In this document: positions 1 through 11,787 of the stretch, piece after piece | Layout: the number at the start of each line of letters is the position of its first letter | Numbering within the stretch: the stretch's first letter is position 1 | Assembly: GCA_030789695.1 (NCBI GenBank) | Contig: CM061138.1 | Location: 12,286,214-12,350,213, forward strand | From: Scilla litardierei | Lineage: Eukaryota; Streptophyta; Magnoliopsida; Asparagales; Asparagaceae | DNA: 64,000 nucleotides | Reading direction: 5' to 3' | Position numbers and translations under genes: made by a program | Notes under the pieces: generated by a model | Databases searched by the model: none | What the model saw: the letters and a program-made list of their open reading frames with translations, nothing else | Told to the model about the DNA's origin: nothing

Positions 1-662
1 AGGTAGTTTCCATAAGCAATTATAAAGTTCTAGATAGTTTTGGTTAAAAATTGTAAAGTTTAAAATAGTTTTGCTTACGATTTGTTTAATGTTAGTTTTG
101 ATAAAACATAAAGTTAAGGGACTTTTGGAAAATTTCTAAATTAAAGACAATATTTTTAAAATCATGAATAGTTTAAGTTAGTTTTTGTAAATTAAGCAGA
201 TCATTTAACTTGTCTGAAGTCTAGTGAGGAGCTAGTCTTTCGAAATAGAAATTGGTGCACATCACCACTTAATTCGTAGACTAAAATGATGGGCCAAACT
301 AGTTGTTTGTAGTGTAATAGTTAAAAAAGGCTTAACGAGAGCAAATTATAAGACAAACGTGTGGTTGAATATATCAAATTATGGACATTAAAATATTGTT
401 AAGGTTATGTATGTTTTAAAGGAGTCTCTCGTTTCCACGACCCATGTTTACTAAGCTTTCCGATGTATCAAAAAAAAACAAGAGTCACTCGTCGAAAATC
501 ACCTCGTTGCGAACACACTACCTTCCACAATGTAAAGCAATGTCATGCATTGGGCAACTACTTCATCAGTTATAAGAAGTGTATTAGGAGCAGCATGAAA
601 GGTACATTTACATTAAGTGTATAATATGATTTTATTAAAGTATCTGTATTACAAATGATAGA
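1..662. other. AT-rich sequence, nothing recognised
   Basis: No coding potential, terminal repeats or known element ends are visible. Base composition is AT-rich, like other intergenic plant DNA in this window. Confidence 0.5.
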
Positions 663-3500
663 TGTCACATCCCATTCTCACATATACCTTATACGACGTC
701 CCATAACGGGGAAAGGAAGGATGGAGCCTGACAAGCTGCGGTATTACACCAAGCGTGAAAGGTAAACACACAATAAGCAGGCCACTGCGAATGCTGGTAT
801 CATACATCACAGATATATAAAAGAAAGAAGCATCACACATAGCCATCACATGGAGTACATATCCACAGAACCACATAACCAAAGAGCGTACCACACACCA
901 GCGTCAAGTACAAAGTGAACTGTCTCTAATACATACATGAGAAGTGATGCAAGCCATCAACATATAACACAGCTACAAAAGGCAACTCACTCACCACTCA
1001 ACCCAACTCACACTACAAGACATATCCCAAAAAGTGGTGTCCCCCAACCAAAACCCCCATCTAAGGAGTCCCCTAAGGGACACTCTGCTCTGGTGTCCTT
1101 TGCTCAAGACCTAAAAGTAAAATGAGCACGTCAAATGTGTCCAGTAGGAAACTAACTAGGGCAGGAAAAATCATTTAGGGGTTATGAGTGTAAACGGCAA
1201 TAGGAGAACAAACAACCAAGGTAAATAGTACAACACACAAGTGTGCCACAACAACAACACATACATGGTTCATTTGTTAGCTGATGTTAGTGGTTTTTAG
1301 AAGCCTGTGTATGGCCTAAAGATAAGGGCCTGGACCTCACCCCAAATTTGAGGTGAATATAGCACACGACGCAGTGGACACGGGCACTGTACGCCGGGCC
1401 TCTCAGCTCTCCCGTCCCGGGCAGGAGTGAGGCTCTCCACATAATAACACAACCTCCGTATGTCCCCTCCACTCCCAGTAAAGGCGAGTGGGTATGAGTA
1501 TCACATATCACATATCACTTTCCCACAACTTCTCAGTCCAGCCCCTTATAGTTAAGTTATACCCAAACTTCCCCCGTCACAATACTAGGATGTTCAACCG
1601 TCTTAGAGCAGATCGAGACATCCCAGTTAACGTGTCTCGTGTCATAAAGTTCATTGGCCATTCACAATTTTACCAATGTAATACATGGCACAACATTTCT
1701 AATGGCCATTTTCCAAGTTTCTCCAATATCAAATTCTTTTGGGCATTTTATCGAACATATGGTGTTCGCCATGTAAATGAGAAGAGTCACACAATCAAAT
1801 TTAGTAACAAATAGGATAACCAAACTTACTTACATGCATCAACATCATTCATGCATTTTGGGGTGGAAAATTTATATTAACACATAAATCCAACTTCATC
1901 CAAAACATTCCAACATGCTGAAATTTGCAGGAGTAGCTATGAAGTCAGCATTTTTCATCAATTTCTCGTATGAATTTGACAAAACTCACTGAATGAAAGT
2001 TGGAGATATACCAGTCCTGGATTCACCCATAAAATTTCATGCAGAAATATGAAGTATACGATTTATGGGAATAATGGGTATCATACGTCATATGAGGCAT
2101 TGCCTCATATTCCCTCTCACATAAAGCAATCAAGTACAAGCCCACATGGGCTTGTACTTGGTTGTACTTAGTTGCTTTATGTGAGAGGGAATATGAGACA
2201 AGGCCTCATATGGCGTATGATAGCAGTTATTCTCATAATTTATAGTGAATTATTTAGTAAAATGTGTCAAATCTGTTCTTCAGACAGATTTCTGGATCTG
2301 TCTTCAAGGCCAATTTTAAGCATGTTTGAGCCAGAATTACAACATATAAGCACCAGATGAACTTTTAGAAAAACTTCTTATGTTTCCAACAAGACCAAAA
2401 TCAGCAAAATCCATAGAGTGTGCAGGTAATAGTGCTCATTTTGCTGAACTGTGTACAGCTTGACAGAATTTCAGACATCTTGCAAACAATGAATTTTTAC
2501 TCCTACTTATTGAACTCAACATATGACAAATTTTATATGAATTTGGGGTAGGACTTCAAGATCTACAGCTACATATATTTTTTCAGAAAGTGATTCCAAT
2601 TACAGAAATCAGAATACAAGCAAAAACATTCAGCTTGATTTCAGGATTTTAGGTAGAAGGGATTTTGCTAAGAAAACAAGGAAAAATTGAATTTTTTGAT
2701 GTTTTGCACACATGTCACAAGAATTCCAGAGCATGAGACATATAAATAACATCATAACACTCACATAAACCCTAAATAAAATTCCATAACCATAGTTAGT
2801 ATCCCACCTCAAGCAAGACTCTTTCTTTCTCCTTTCTCTTTCTCTTCTTTCCCTTTTCCTTTTCCTTGAAAGCTAGGGTTTTTTTCCTTGAATTTTTGGA
2901 AGCAAGAGCTAGGGGTTTTGGAGTGTTGATGGACTGAAAATGGGGAAGGGGGGGTTCGGCCAAGGCTAGGAGGAAGAGGGAGAGAGATAGGGTTGAAAAA
3001 GAAAGAAGAAGGGAAGAATGAAGAAGAGTTTAGAAACCCCTAAAAATATCTATGTCTAGAACCTACTATAGGATAAGCATGATTATGTTAAAATGACCTT
3101 AATACCTCTCCTAAATTACCCCTCAAGTTTCAAGTATTTACAAGTTTGCCATTACTTTATATTCACCCAACTTAAGTATGTACGCATAGCAGTTTTAGTC
3201 AAAAAGACCGTTTTGCCCCTGGCCTTTCTAAGAATTAACGGGTGTGCCACTAAACCCATCCCTTTTCACACTAGCCCCTCTCACACTAACCCACTCTTTC
3301 AAATTTTACAAGTATGACATTACTTTACACATCCACCTTTACTCTACACACACTTTCGCCCATATGGCCAAATGACCAAAATACCCCTACACTCTTCACG
3401 AAATTACATGACTGCCACCAGCCACATACACGCCATATCACCTCTTATCGACTCATAATACTCACTTTACTCGTGCGTGGAGGGCTACCGTATCAGTCGC
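663..3500 (-). mobile_element. Diverged Tekay-like LTR (possible solo LTR)
   Basis: This stretch is colinear with the LTR at 5840-8269 but clearly more diverged. It begins TGTCACATCCC (compare TGTCACGCCCC) and keeps the blocks around AAGCTGCGGTATTA, GTGTCCAGTAGGAA, GCCTGGACCTCACCC, AAAATTTCATGCA and TTTCCAACAAGACCAAAA, in the same order. No internal retrotransposon genes adjoin it, so a solo or truncated LTR is likely. The right edge is approximate, since I could not find a clean CA end or a target duplication. A MITE interrupts it at about 2069-2237. Confidence 0.7.
2069..2237. mobile_element. Fold-back MITE nested in the old LTR
   Basis: A nearly perfect palindrome of about 160 bp. The left arm runs through TATCATACG, CATATGAGGC, ATTCCCTCTCACATAAAGCA and AAGTACAAGCCCA, and the right arm is its reverse complement with a short asymmetric spacer. 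It interrupts a block that is continuous in the 5840 and 13078 LTRs, which proves insertion. The flanks ATTTATGG and ATTTATAG are an imperfect 8-bp target duplication. It has no coding capacity. The superfamily is not assigned; hAT or Mutator are possible from the duplication length. Confidence 0.75.
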
Positions 3501-4475
3501 CGTATATGGTTAAACAGGCCATGACTAGATGATTGATGTGGTTTGGTCCATGGGGCAATGTTATATCACTCATATCTAAACTCAAAAACCACCCAAAAAA
3601 ACCAAATTCACACACCCCCAATCAAAAAAAAACCCCAAACTAAAAAAACTGCAAACTTTAATCACGACAATACACTCACTCACCCCCATTTTTCCATCTC
3701 CTTTTCAATTGGGCATGAGTCTCGCGCGTTGTTGTGGTTGGGGGTTTTTTTGGGTTGACCGTGTACTATATGTACTGTTATTGCTAGTATATTGATAGTT
3801 TAGAGATATAATAAATGATTGTTCTGCTCAACCTTTGTGTGTCCCGCCCAAAAGAAAAAAACACTTTAAACATAGATACGACATACATTACAATACATAC
3901 AAAAAACTTACATCATCAACCAAAAAGAACTTATAGTCGTGCCTACACAACTAACTAACATGTTTTCCTTTAAAAATACTTACAGACATATTCACACCGT
4001 CGAAACGATGCATCGATCCCCACTGAACGCATCACGTTCCCACAACAAAATGGAAAAAAGAAGGGAAAAAGAAGAAAATAAATAGAAAAAGGTGAGGAAA
4101 AAGAATGTAAAGGGAGAAAGTTAATGATGCATTTTAACATTTATTTCAGAATTTCAAACAAAATAATGATTACATTACAATTATGCGCAGATAGAAACAA
4201 AGAGGAATAATTTCCGGCTATAAATAGATTTTCTTTCCCCTCCTACAAGCATATCAGCCTAATAAGGTAAACTAGTATAAGACAAAATAATAAGTAACGC
4301 CACGGTACAATACAAAAAATAATTTATCTTTCTTCCATACATAGGGATAAAGCACGACCTTTTGCAGAGTTCGTTGGGTAAATATGATGGGAGGCGGAGC
4401 TCATCGGAGAAGAAAATGAAAAGGTGAGATGAGAAGTAGGAGGAGTGGGCGAGGAGGAGAGTAGAAAACAGTAAA
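3501..4475. other. AT-rich intergenic DNA, no feature
   Basis: I see no gene or terminal repeat. The stretch has runs of A and C and short purine-rich segments near 4060-4120 and 4400-4465. Confidence 0.4.
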
Positions 4476-5489
4476 AACTTTTAATGGCCAACTTGTAAAT
4501 AAGGGGTATGTGCGAAAAGCAATTAGGTCCGTGTGTTAGCAAGAGTGATGCTAGTCATATTACACAATTTGCTAAAGAGATTGCATAGCTAAGCACATTA
4601 CAGTTTTTAAAAATTGCTAAACTCATAATATTTTCTTTAAAAATCATCATTTTCTTTTAAAAATCACCATTTTATATTGCTCTCTATCAACTCTCTCCTC
4701 CTCCTCGAGTCATCGCCACCGCCTCCTCCAATGCCTCCTCCAACCCTACATCCACAATCGCAACCTTTAACGCATCACCCACATCCCCCTCACCCACATC
4801 TACACCTTCCCATACATCAGCATCATCATTCTCCATCTCCTCTTGGAATTAAACTCAAAAAATTCCAAAAAAATATTTAAAACCCAACAAGTCTAATTCA
4901 ATCCAAATAATCCTTTTTAAAAATCAATTGGCACGAAAAATTGAAACCTAATAAAAATCAATCAAAGTTTGAAATATTGATGTGTTTGGACTTTCAGGGG
5001 TCGGGCTTATAGGCAGAGTACCATATATGTTGATTTTGCTTTATTTTCCTATGGGATACATGCAAGATCACCACAGATTATTTGACAAAAAATCAAATAT
5101 TCCACAATGCCATATTGATTGCTTGTGTTTTAAGAAAGCAATCAATGATTTTGAATTTTTTTTGAGAACGTGAGCAACAAAACAACGGCAGAGTCGAGAA
5201 GGTGACGGGAGGATGTTGCGTCAAGGAGGAGGAGACGACGACTACAACGTTGGATGAGGTGGAGGAGTGGTGTGGTGTTGTGTAGAAAGAAAATTGGAAT
5301 TTAACTGAAGGATAGAATATGAATTATGATAATGGCAAACTTGTTAATAAAATATGATATATTCAGCAAAATGTGTAATGTGACTAGGTCACTAGTAAAA
5401 ATGACTCCTAAGTTTCTGGGGAGGAGATATACACACAGACCTAATTGTTGAACATAAAAACAATTTATATACAAGTTTGCCATTTAAAG
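4476..5489. mobile_element. Non-autonomous DNA transposon with long inverted repeats
   Basis: The ends are inverted copies of each other over at least 100 bp. Left: AATGGCCAACTTGTAAATAA, CAATTAGGTCCGTGTGT, then CTAGTCATATTACACA. Right (reverse complement): AATGGCAAACTTGTATATAA, CAATTAGGTCTGTGTGT, then CTAGTCACATTACACA. Weaker symmetry continues outward on both sides. The interior has a pyrimidine-rich segment (4685-4830) and a purine-rich counterpart (5180-5290). Long inverted repeats fit a Mutator-like or fold-back element. No transposase is present and I could not define a target duplication. Confidence 0.5.
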
Positions 5490-5839
5490 TTTATAGGTGT
5501 GCCATTGAATTTTTTTCTGCAATTACCCACCATCTCTCTTCCTCATTCCTCATATTCCTCTTCACTCCAGTCGCCGCCGCCCTGCAACCTTGACAACATT
5601 ACTCCCGTGCCATAAGAGGCAACGACAACAGTGTTAGTAGCATCAGCAGAAGAGGGTGTAGTATGTGGAAGGAAGAGTGGGGAGGTGGACGAGGATGGAG
5701 AGAGGAGGGGATGAAGTCTATGAGGAATAGTACAGGTTTTTTTTGTGTGGTGGGGGGGGTTTGGGGGGGGTTGGGTTTAAAATACATAACTGTTTTTTAA
5801 AAATATTCCAGATTTACCATGCACATAATTGACACGAAT
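5490..5839. other. Low-complexity sequence beside the Tekay insertion
   Basis: Pyrimidine-rich then purine-rich DNA, with G runs at about 5748-5775 (two runs of eight or more G plus GGG). No gene is seen. Before the Tekay insertion this sequence continued directly into 15521. Confidence 0.4.
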
Positions 5840-8269
5840 TGTCACGCCCCGCTGCCCAAAATAGGGATGGTCGACGTGACAAGCCGCGGTATTAGAGTAC
5901 CAAGCGCTAAAGTACACACCAAAGTCACGCAGGCCACTGGAAACGCTGAGGAAACACAGGCAATAAAGTACAGACTGAACGATTAACAGAACAGTACAGC
6001 TCCAACACAGAAGGATAGTACAAGACACTACAACACAGGCAGTAAGGTAAAATACGACGAACAGAACATCCAAGAGTCACAGAGCACCGCTACTACATGG
6101 CCAGTACTGCACAAGTCCACTGCACAACCCCAACAGCAAAAGCTCCCACAAAAGTACAACTCAACCCTACGGGGTACAAAGGGAACGTGGGTACAACACT
6201 ACGTTCATCACACACACACAACCCAAACCTACACCACGTGACCCACAATAACCACAACACTACGGACCCTGCTGAGACGAGCTGCCCTCCGGGGTCTCCA
6301 CTCCCGGGCCCGCCGCCAGAGAACCAGTGCCTGGACCTGTTGGGGGGAGGACACGTCACAGCGTGCCCAGTAGGAACTCCACAACTCTACTACTCTAATC
6401 ATAGTGCACAACAAGGAATCACAACAAAGGAAAAGGCATCACATTCCAGAGTTACTGTTTTTTTCTTTATAGGTTAGTTTTCATGCATGAATTCGAAACC
6501 TCAGTAACGGGTCAGACATCGAGGACTGGACCTCACCCGGTAAAGTGGGTGGAATGCTACGACTTCCCGAGACAAGCTCTTACGAAAGAAGCCGTTCACC
6601 AACATAACCAATCTCAACCACAACCGCACCAACTCCCCGCCGCTGAGGGCTCGTCGAGAGTGGCCCACAACTCAGCAGTCCATCCCCCGCATGCTCACTC
6701 GTTACCTTGGTTTTCCCAACCCCTCCTAGGGCACTCACCCACTTCGAGTGGAACGAGAACACCCTAGGTTGTCTTTTAACTAATCATTAAACCTAGAGTA
6801 TGAAGCATGTAAAATGAGATCCAATGCATTCTTTTCATCGGGATGTTCACAACAACTTGCGAGCTTCATGAACATAAACATCCATTTCCAAACATGCAAA
6901 ATAAAGTAGCATACCCATAGACAGCACTTAATCACTGATGAATCCACATTAGCGATATGTTCCGAAGTAAACCAAAACAATAATCTAGTCAGCAAACAAT
7001 GCAATTTGCTGAAATTTCGTCAACAGTCACAACATCAATGATTAACAGCCATTTCCAGTGAGAATTTAACAAAACGTACTGAATGAAAATTGTAGATATG
7101 GCAGTTTTGAGTTCACATATAAAATTTCATGCAAAACTATGGAGTATGTGATTTATGGTGAATTAATTAGTAAAGGGTGTCAAAACTGTTCTGCAGACAA
7201 ATTTCAGTGTCTGTGTTCAAAGCCAATTTTGGGCATATTCTAGCTAGAATTTCGACATAAAAGTCGCGAAGGACTTTGAGAAAAACTTGTTATCTTTTCA
7301 ACAAGACCAAAATCAACAAAATCCAAGATTTGTGCAGGTAGTGGTGCTTGTTTTACTGAAATGTATACAGCTTGACAGAATTCCTGGCATGTTGCACAAT
7401 TCGAATTTTTACCCCAACTTTCAGTTCGAATCAGAAAAAGTGATGAACATGAAAGTTTCTCATAACTACGAGATAAATATCATATAAAATTTTCAGAGCA
7501 TTCCTAATAGCCATTTAATCCCAGCACTTATCTAAAGTTTCAGCAAATTGTCAAGCATGCAACAAGAATCCTAGCTCTACAACATTCTTCCCAAATTTCG
7601 AAGAAAACCCAAACATACAAGCTTCTTTCCATCACCTATAACTAGAGGGAGAGGTGAGAAGTTCCTACCTCTTTTGGAGCTTCAAGAGATGCCTAGAATC
7701 GGAAATGGTGTCTCCTTAAGCTTGGCTTCTCCCTCCTCCTCTTCTCTTCTTCTTCTTCTTCTTCTTCCTCTCTTCTTTATTCTCTCCCTTCTTTTTTTTT
7801 CTTTTTCTAGGGAATTTCGGCCATGAACTGAAAAATGGGGAGAGAGGGGAGAGGAAATGGGTTTAAGGATTATGGAGGGAAGTGTGAGGTATGGCATAGG
7901 GTGAGGGGGAGAGGTGGGGAGAGTATGGTGTACTTTAGTATGGTGTACTAAGCCATACTCAATTCTTTTCTTTTCTTTTCTTTCTTTTTTTTTCTTTCTT
8001 TCTTTTTTTTTCAAAATAAACCATCCAAATGCTTGATTTTATTACAAGTTTGCCATTGCAAATATCTCATTTCCCTTTTTCACAATAACCCTTCACTTAA
8101 AGAAATTTGCCTTAAACCCAATCTTACAATGATACCCTCATTTGGGTATAAATGAAAAATCGAGGGGCAATTTGCAAATCTCTCCATTCCCCGGGATTGG
8201 TGTGCACATGTACGAGAAACTTGGATGAATTTAACGATTACTTAGTATTTGCACACTAGGGTTGTTACA
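5840..8269 (-). repeat. 3' LTR of the Tekay element
   Basis: A 2430-bp direct repeat of 13078-15520, bounded by TG and CA. It is near identical over its left half and last 500 bp but clearly more different at about 7290-7745. It contains pyrimidine tracts (7735-7805, 7965-8015). Confidence 0.93.
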
Positions 8270-8284
8270 CCCTACCCTCCTTAG
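8270..8284 (-). other. Polypurine tract of the Tekay element
   Basis: In element sense this reads AAGGAGGGTAGGG, directly abutting the 3' LTR start. This is the expected position of the plus-strand primer. Confidence 0.75.
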
Positions 8285-8376
8285 AAAAATTTCCGTCCTC
8301 GGAAATTTAGCAAAATCAGGAGAGCAGTCATTTATATACAATACCCAACAACTGCAGAAAATATAAGATACAACAG

Positions 8377-11064
8377 TCATTGCTCAAACAGGTACGGGTA
8401 TTTCTCTTGCATCTCATCTACTCGCTCCCAAGTTGACTCTCCCGGAGACTCTTGCTGCCACATGACCCGCACCAAGTCAATGGTCTTCTTCTTCAACGTC
8501 TTCTGCCTCCGGTCCAAGATAGCCACTGGTTGCTGCTCATATGTGAGATCTGACCGTACTTCTATCTCTGAAAAATCTACAACATGTTTGGGATCTCCCA
8601 CATATCTTCTGAGTTGAGACACATGGAAGACATTATGCACACCTTCGAGTGCCGGTGGCAATGTTAGCCGATACGCAACTTCACCGACCTTAGCGGAAAT
8701 CTCGAACGGACCAATGTACCTAGGACTCAGCTTCCCACGTTTGCCAAATCGGATGGTCCCACGAACCGGTGAAATCATTAGGAACACGTAATCCCCTGGC
8801 TGAAATTCCAAGGGTCTCCGCTTTGTATCAGCCCAGTGCTTATAACGGTCCTGCGCGATGCGCAGATTCTCTCTGACTGTCCGCACCACATCTGTTGTTG
8901 CCGCCACCAAGTCTGGTCCTAAAAACTCCCTGTCTCCAACGTCATCCCAACTTAAAGGAGACCTACACTGCCTTCCATACAGAGCTGCGAAGGGAGCCAT
9001 GCTAATACTTTCTTGATAATTGTTATTGTATGCGAACTCGACTAGATGCAGATGGTCCTCCCACGAACCCTTGAAATCAAGCATACACGCTCGCATCATA
9101 TCTTCAAGAATCTGAATGGTTCTTTCCGACTGTCCATCGGTCTGAGGATGATACGAAGTACTGAAATTCAAACGCGTCCCCAGACTAGCCTGTAAACTTT
9201 TCCAGAAATGTGAGGTGAATCTGCTATCCCTATCGGATACTATACTCACTGGGACTCCATGCAGTTTCACGATCTCCTCCATGTACCTCTTAGCCAGATT
9301 CTCTGTTGACTGTCCAACTCGGAACGGAATAAAATGTGCCGACTTGGTCAATCGATCTATGATGACCCAAATCGCATCATTGCCCCTAGGCGTCCGAGGT
9401 AAACAAGTCACAAAGTCCATGGTCACATGCTCCCACTTCCATTCTGGAATAGGGAGAGGCTGCAACAATCCTGCAGTTCTCTGGTGCTCAGCCTTCACCT
9501 GCTGGCAAACCAAGCAGGACGCCACACTCTTGGCTACACTCTTCTTCATTCCTGACCACCAATAATACTGCTTCAAATCTCGGTACATTTTGGTCCCTCC
9601 AGGATGGATAGCATATGGGGAACTATGTGCCTCCTTCAATAGTTCTTCCCGAATCTCGCCAATTGGCACACAAACCCGGTTCCCAAATCTCAACGACCCA
9701 TCTTCGTGAATACGAAAATCGGTACGAAGTTCAGCTTCCACTTGCTCTCGGATCCTCTTCAACTTGGCATCCCCTGATTGAGCTGCCTTAATCCTGTTCA
9801 CCAAATCAGACTGGATCTGCAGCCCCATCATAACAGTTTTCTCCCCTGGGAGTACAACTTCTATTCTCATCTGTTGAATTGCCCACCGAAGTTGTGGTTG
9901 AGAGGTTAGCTTCATTACGGCGGGTAATCTACTAAGAGCATCTGGCACCACATTCACCTTCCCAGGATGGTATAGTAGATCAACGTCATACTCAGCCATT
10001 AATTCCAACCATTGTCGTTGTCTCATATTAAGCTCCTTCTGAGTGAACACATACTTTAGACTCTTATGGTCAGTGTATATCTTCACGTGTTCACCTAGCA
10101 AGAAATGTCTCCATAATTTCAAAGCCAGGATCACTGCTGCCAATTCCAGGTCATGAGTGGGATAGTTCAGTTCATGCTCCTTCAACAATCTGGAAGCATA
10201 TGCCACCACTCGCCCGTGATGATGAATGACACAGCCTAGTCCTCTGCCAGACGCGTCACAGAAAACTTCAAATCCACCCGAATGGTCAGGGATAACTAAG
10301 ATAGGAGCAGTGGTCAACCGATGCTTCAGCTCATCGAACGCACGCTGGCATTCCTTCGACCAGACATACGCAACATCCTTCTTCGTCAAATGAGTCAAAG
10401 GCGAGGCAATCTTCGAGAAATCCTTAATGAACTTCCGATAGTACCCAGCCAACCCCAAAAAGCTTCGAATCTCTGTTACTGTCCGAGGTATAGGCCAACC
10501 TTCTACTGCTGCAACCTTCTCAGGATCAACAGACACTCCATCCCTAGAGACTATGTGACCAAGAAACGCAACTTTGGTCAACCAAAATTGGCACTTGCTA
10601 AACTTAGCATACAATCGGTGCTGCCTGAGGGTATTCAACACTACCCGCAGATGCTCAGCATGTTCATCCTCTTTCTTCGAGTAAACCATGATGTCATCGA
10701 TAAATACCACCACAAACTTATCTAAATACTCGAAGAAGATCTGATTCATCAGCCTCATGAAAGTAGCTGGGGCATTCGTCACTCCAAAAGGCATCACCAG
10801 AAACGCATATTGACCGTATCGAGTACGGAATGCGGTCTTTGGGACATCAGATTCTCTCACCTTCACTTGGTGATACCCACTTCGCAAATCTAGCTTCGAA
10901 TACACACGGGATCCACCAAGCTGATCAAAAATATCATCGATCCGGGGAAGTGGGTACTTATCCCTCACCGTCACCTTATTCAATTCCCGATAATCAATGC
11001 ACATCCTCCAAGATCCATCCTTCTTGTTCACAAGCAACACTGGCGCTCTCCACGGTGACACACT
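8377..11064 (-). pseudogene. Tekay pol: RT, RNase H, integrase, chromodomain
   Basis: An 894-codon open frame. RT lies at residues 1-165 with the catalytic FIDD at 120-123. RNase H is at about 265-380 (D269, E306, D331). The integrase zinc finger is HHCC (H479, H486, C516, C519). The integrase core has D549, D610 and E646 with D,D-35-E spacing, followed by [13 protein letters not shown] chromodomain ends the protein (about 815-894). Together these copy element RNA and insert the cDNA; the chromodomain is thought to steer integration to marked chromatin. The frame continues from the protease-RT ORF but is separated from it by a TAA at 11065-11067, where chromoviruses normally read through into RT. 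No other lesion is seen. Confidence 0.93.
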
Positions 11065-11696
11065 TTAGCGAATCAATCCCCTATCTGATAAATCGGTCAA
11101 CTGATTACGGAGCTCAGCTAACTCCGATGGGGCCATACGGTATGGAGCCTTCGCTATCGGTTGAGCGCCTGGAATTAGATCAATAGTAAACTCCAGGGAC
11201 CTATCTGGGGGTAATCCAAAGATGTCATCTGGAAAGATGTCAGGAAATTCTTCAACAACCCTTGGTAATACAGGCTCTACTTCCATGTCCAAATACTCCA
11301 CGACCGTAGCTCGAAACTTCAAGGGCTCAAGTTCGCTACTACCATCCCAAAACTCAAACTCTGGATGGTCAGGGATCCGAAAAACTACCCTCCTTAGTCT
11401 ACAGTCTATGTTAGCATAGAACATCCACAACCAATCCATTCCAAACACTGCCTCATAGTCGGGTAACTTAATCACCAAAAAGTCTGCATACAACTCTCGT
11501 CCCCCGATCTCAACTGGACAGTTCCGTATCCCAGAGACACTACAAATAACCCCATTTCCGGTGTGAACATTCCAACTAGCAGTAAAGGTGTCAACTACTA
11601 TGGAGTGTTGTGTCACAAACTTCTTCGACAGAAAACAATGCGACGCTCCAGTGTCAAATAAGGACATAGCAGGGTAGGAGGCTACTCTAACAATAC
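11065..11696 (-). pseudogene. Tekay protease and start of RT
   Basis: This carries the aspartic protease motif SLFDTGASHCFLS, in which DTG is the catalytic triplet, and then AVFGMDWLW. It runs through the linker toward RT (LSDRGLIR). The frame is blocked by TAA at 11065-11067, and RT resumes in the same frame one codon later. It has no ATG of its own at the start of homology. Its 5' end joins the gag frame exactly if 11697-11787 is removed as an intron, giving residues TGIVRV across the junction. It would process Gag and Pol in the virus-like particle. Confidence 0.85.
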
Positions 11697-11787
11697 CTAA
11701 GTATCACAACAATAAAACTCAGCCAACTAGCTAAATAGAATAACTGAGGCTCAAATCTAATAGACTGCATAGGGGCAAGATTCATAC
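11697..11787 (-). other. Probable spliceosomal intron at the gag/pro boundary
   Basis: On the minus strand this 91-bp AT-rich segment starts GTATGAAT and ends GATACTTAG. A CTGAG branch-like site and a T-rich tract lie just upstream of the acceptor. Its length is not a multiple of three. Removing it restores one continuous frame from the Gag zinc knuckles into protease, with a split glycine codon. If retained, translation ends at a stop just past it (11687). This is inference from sequence; no transcript was seen. Confidence 0.65.
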
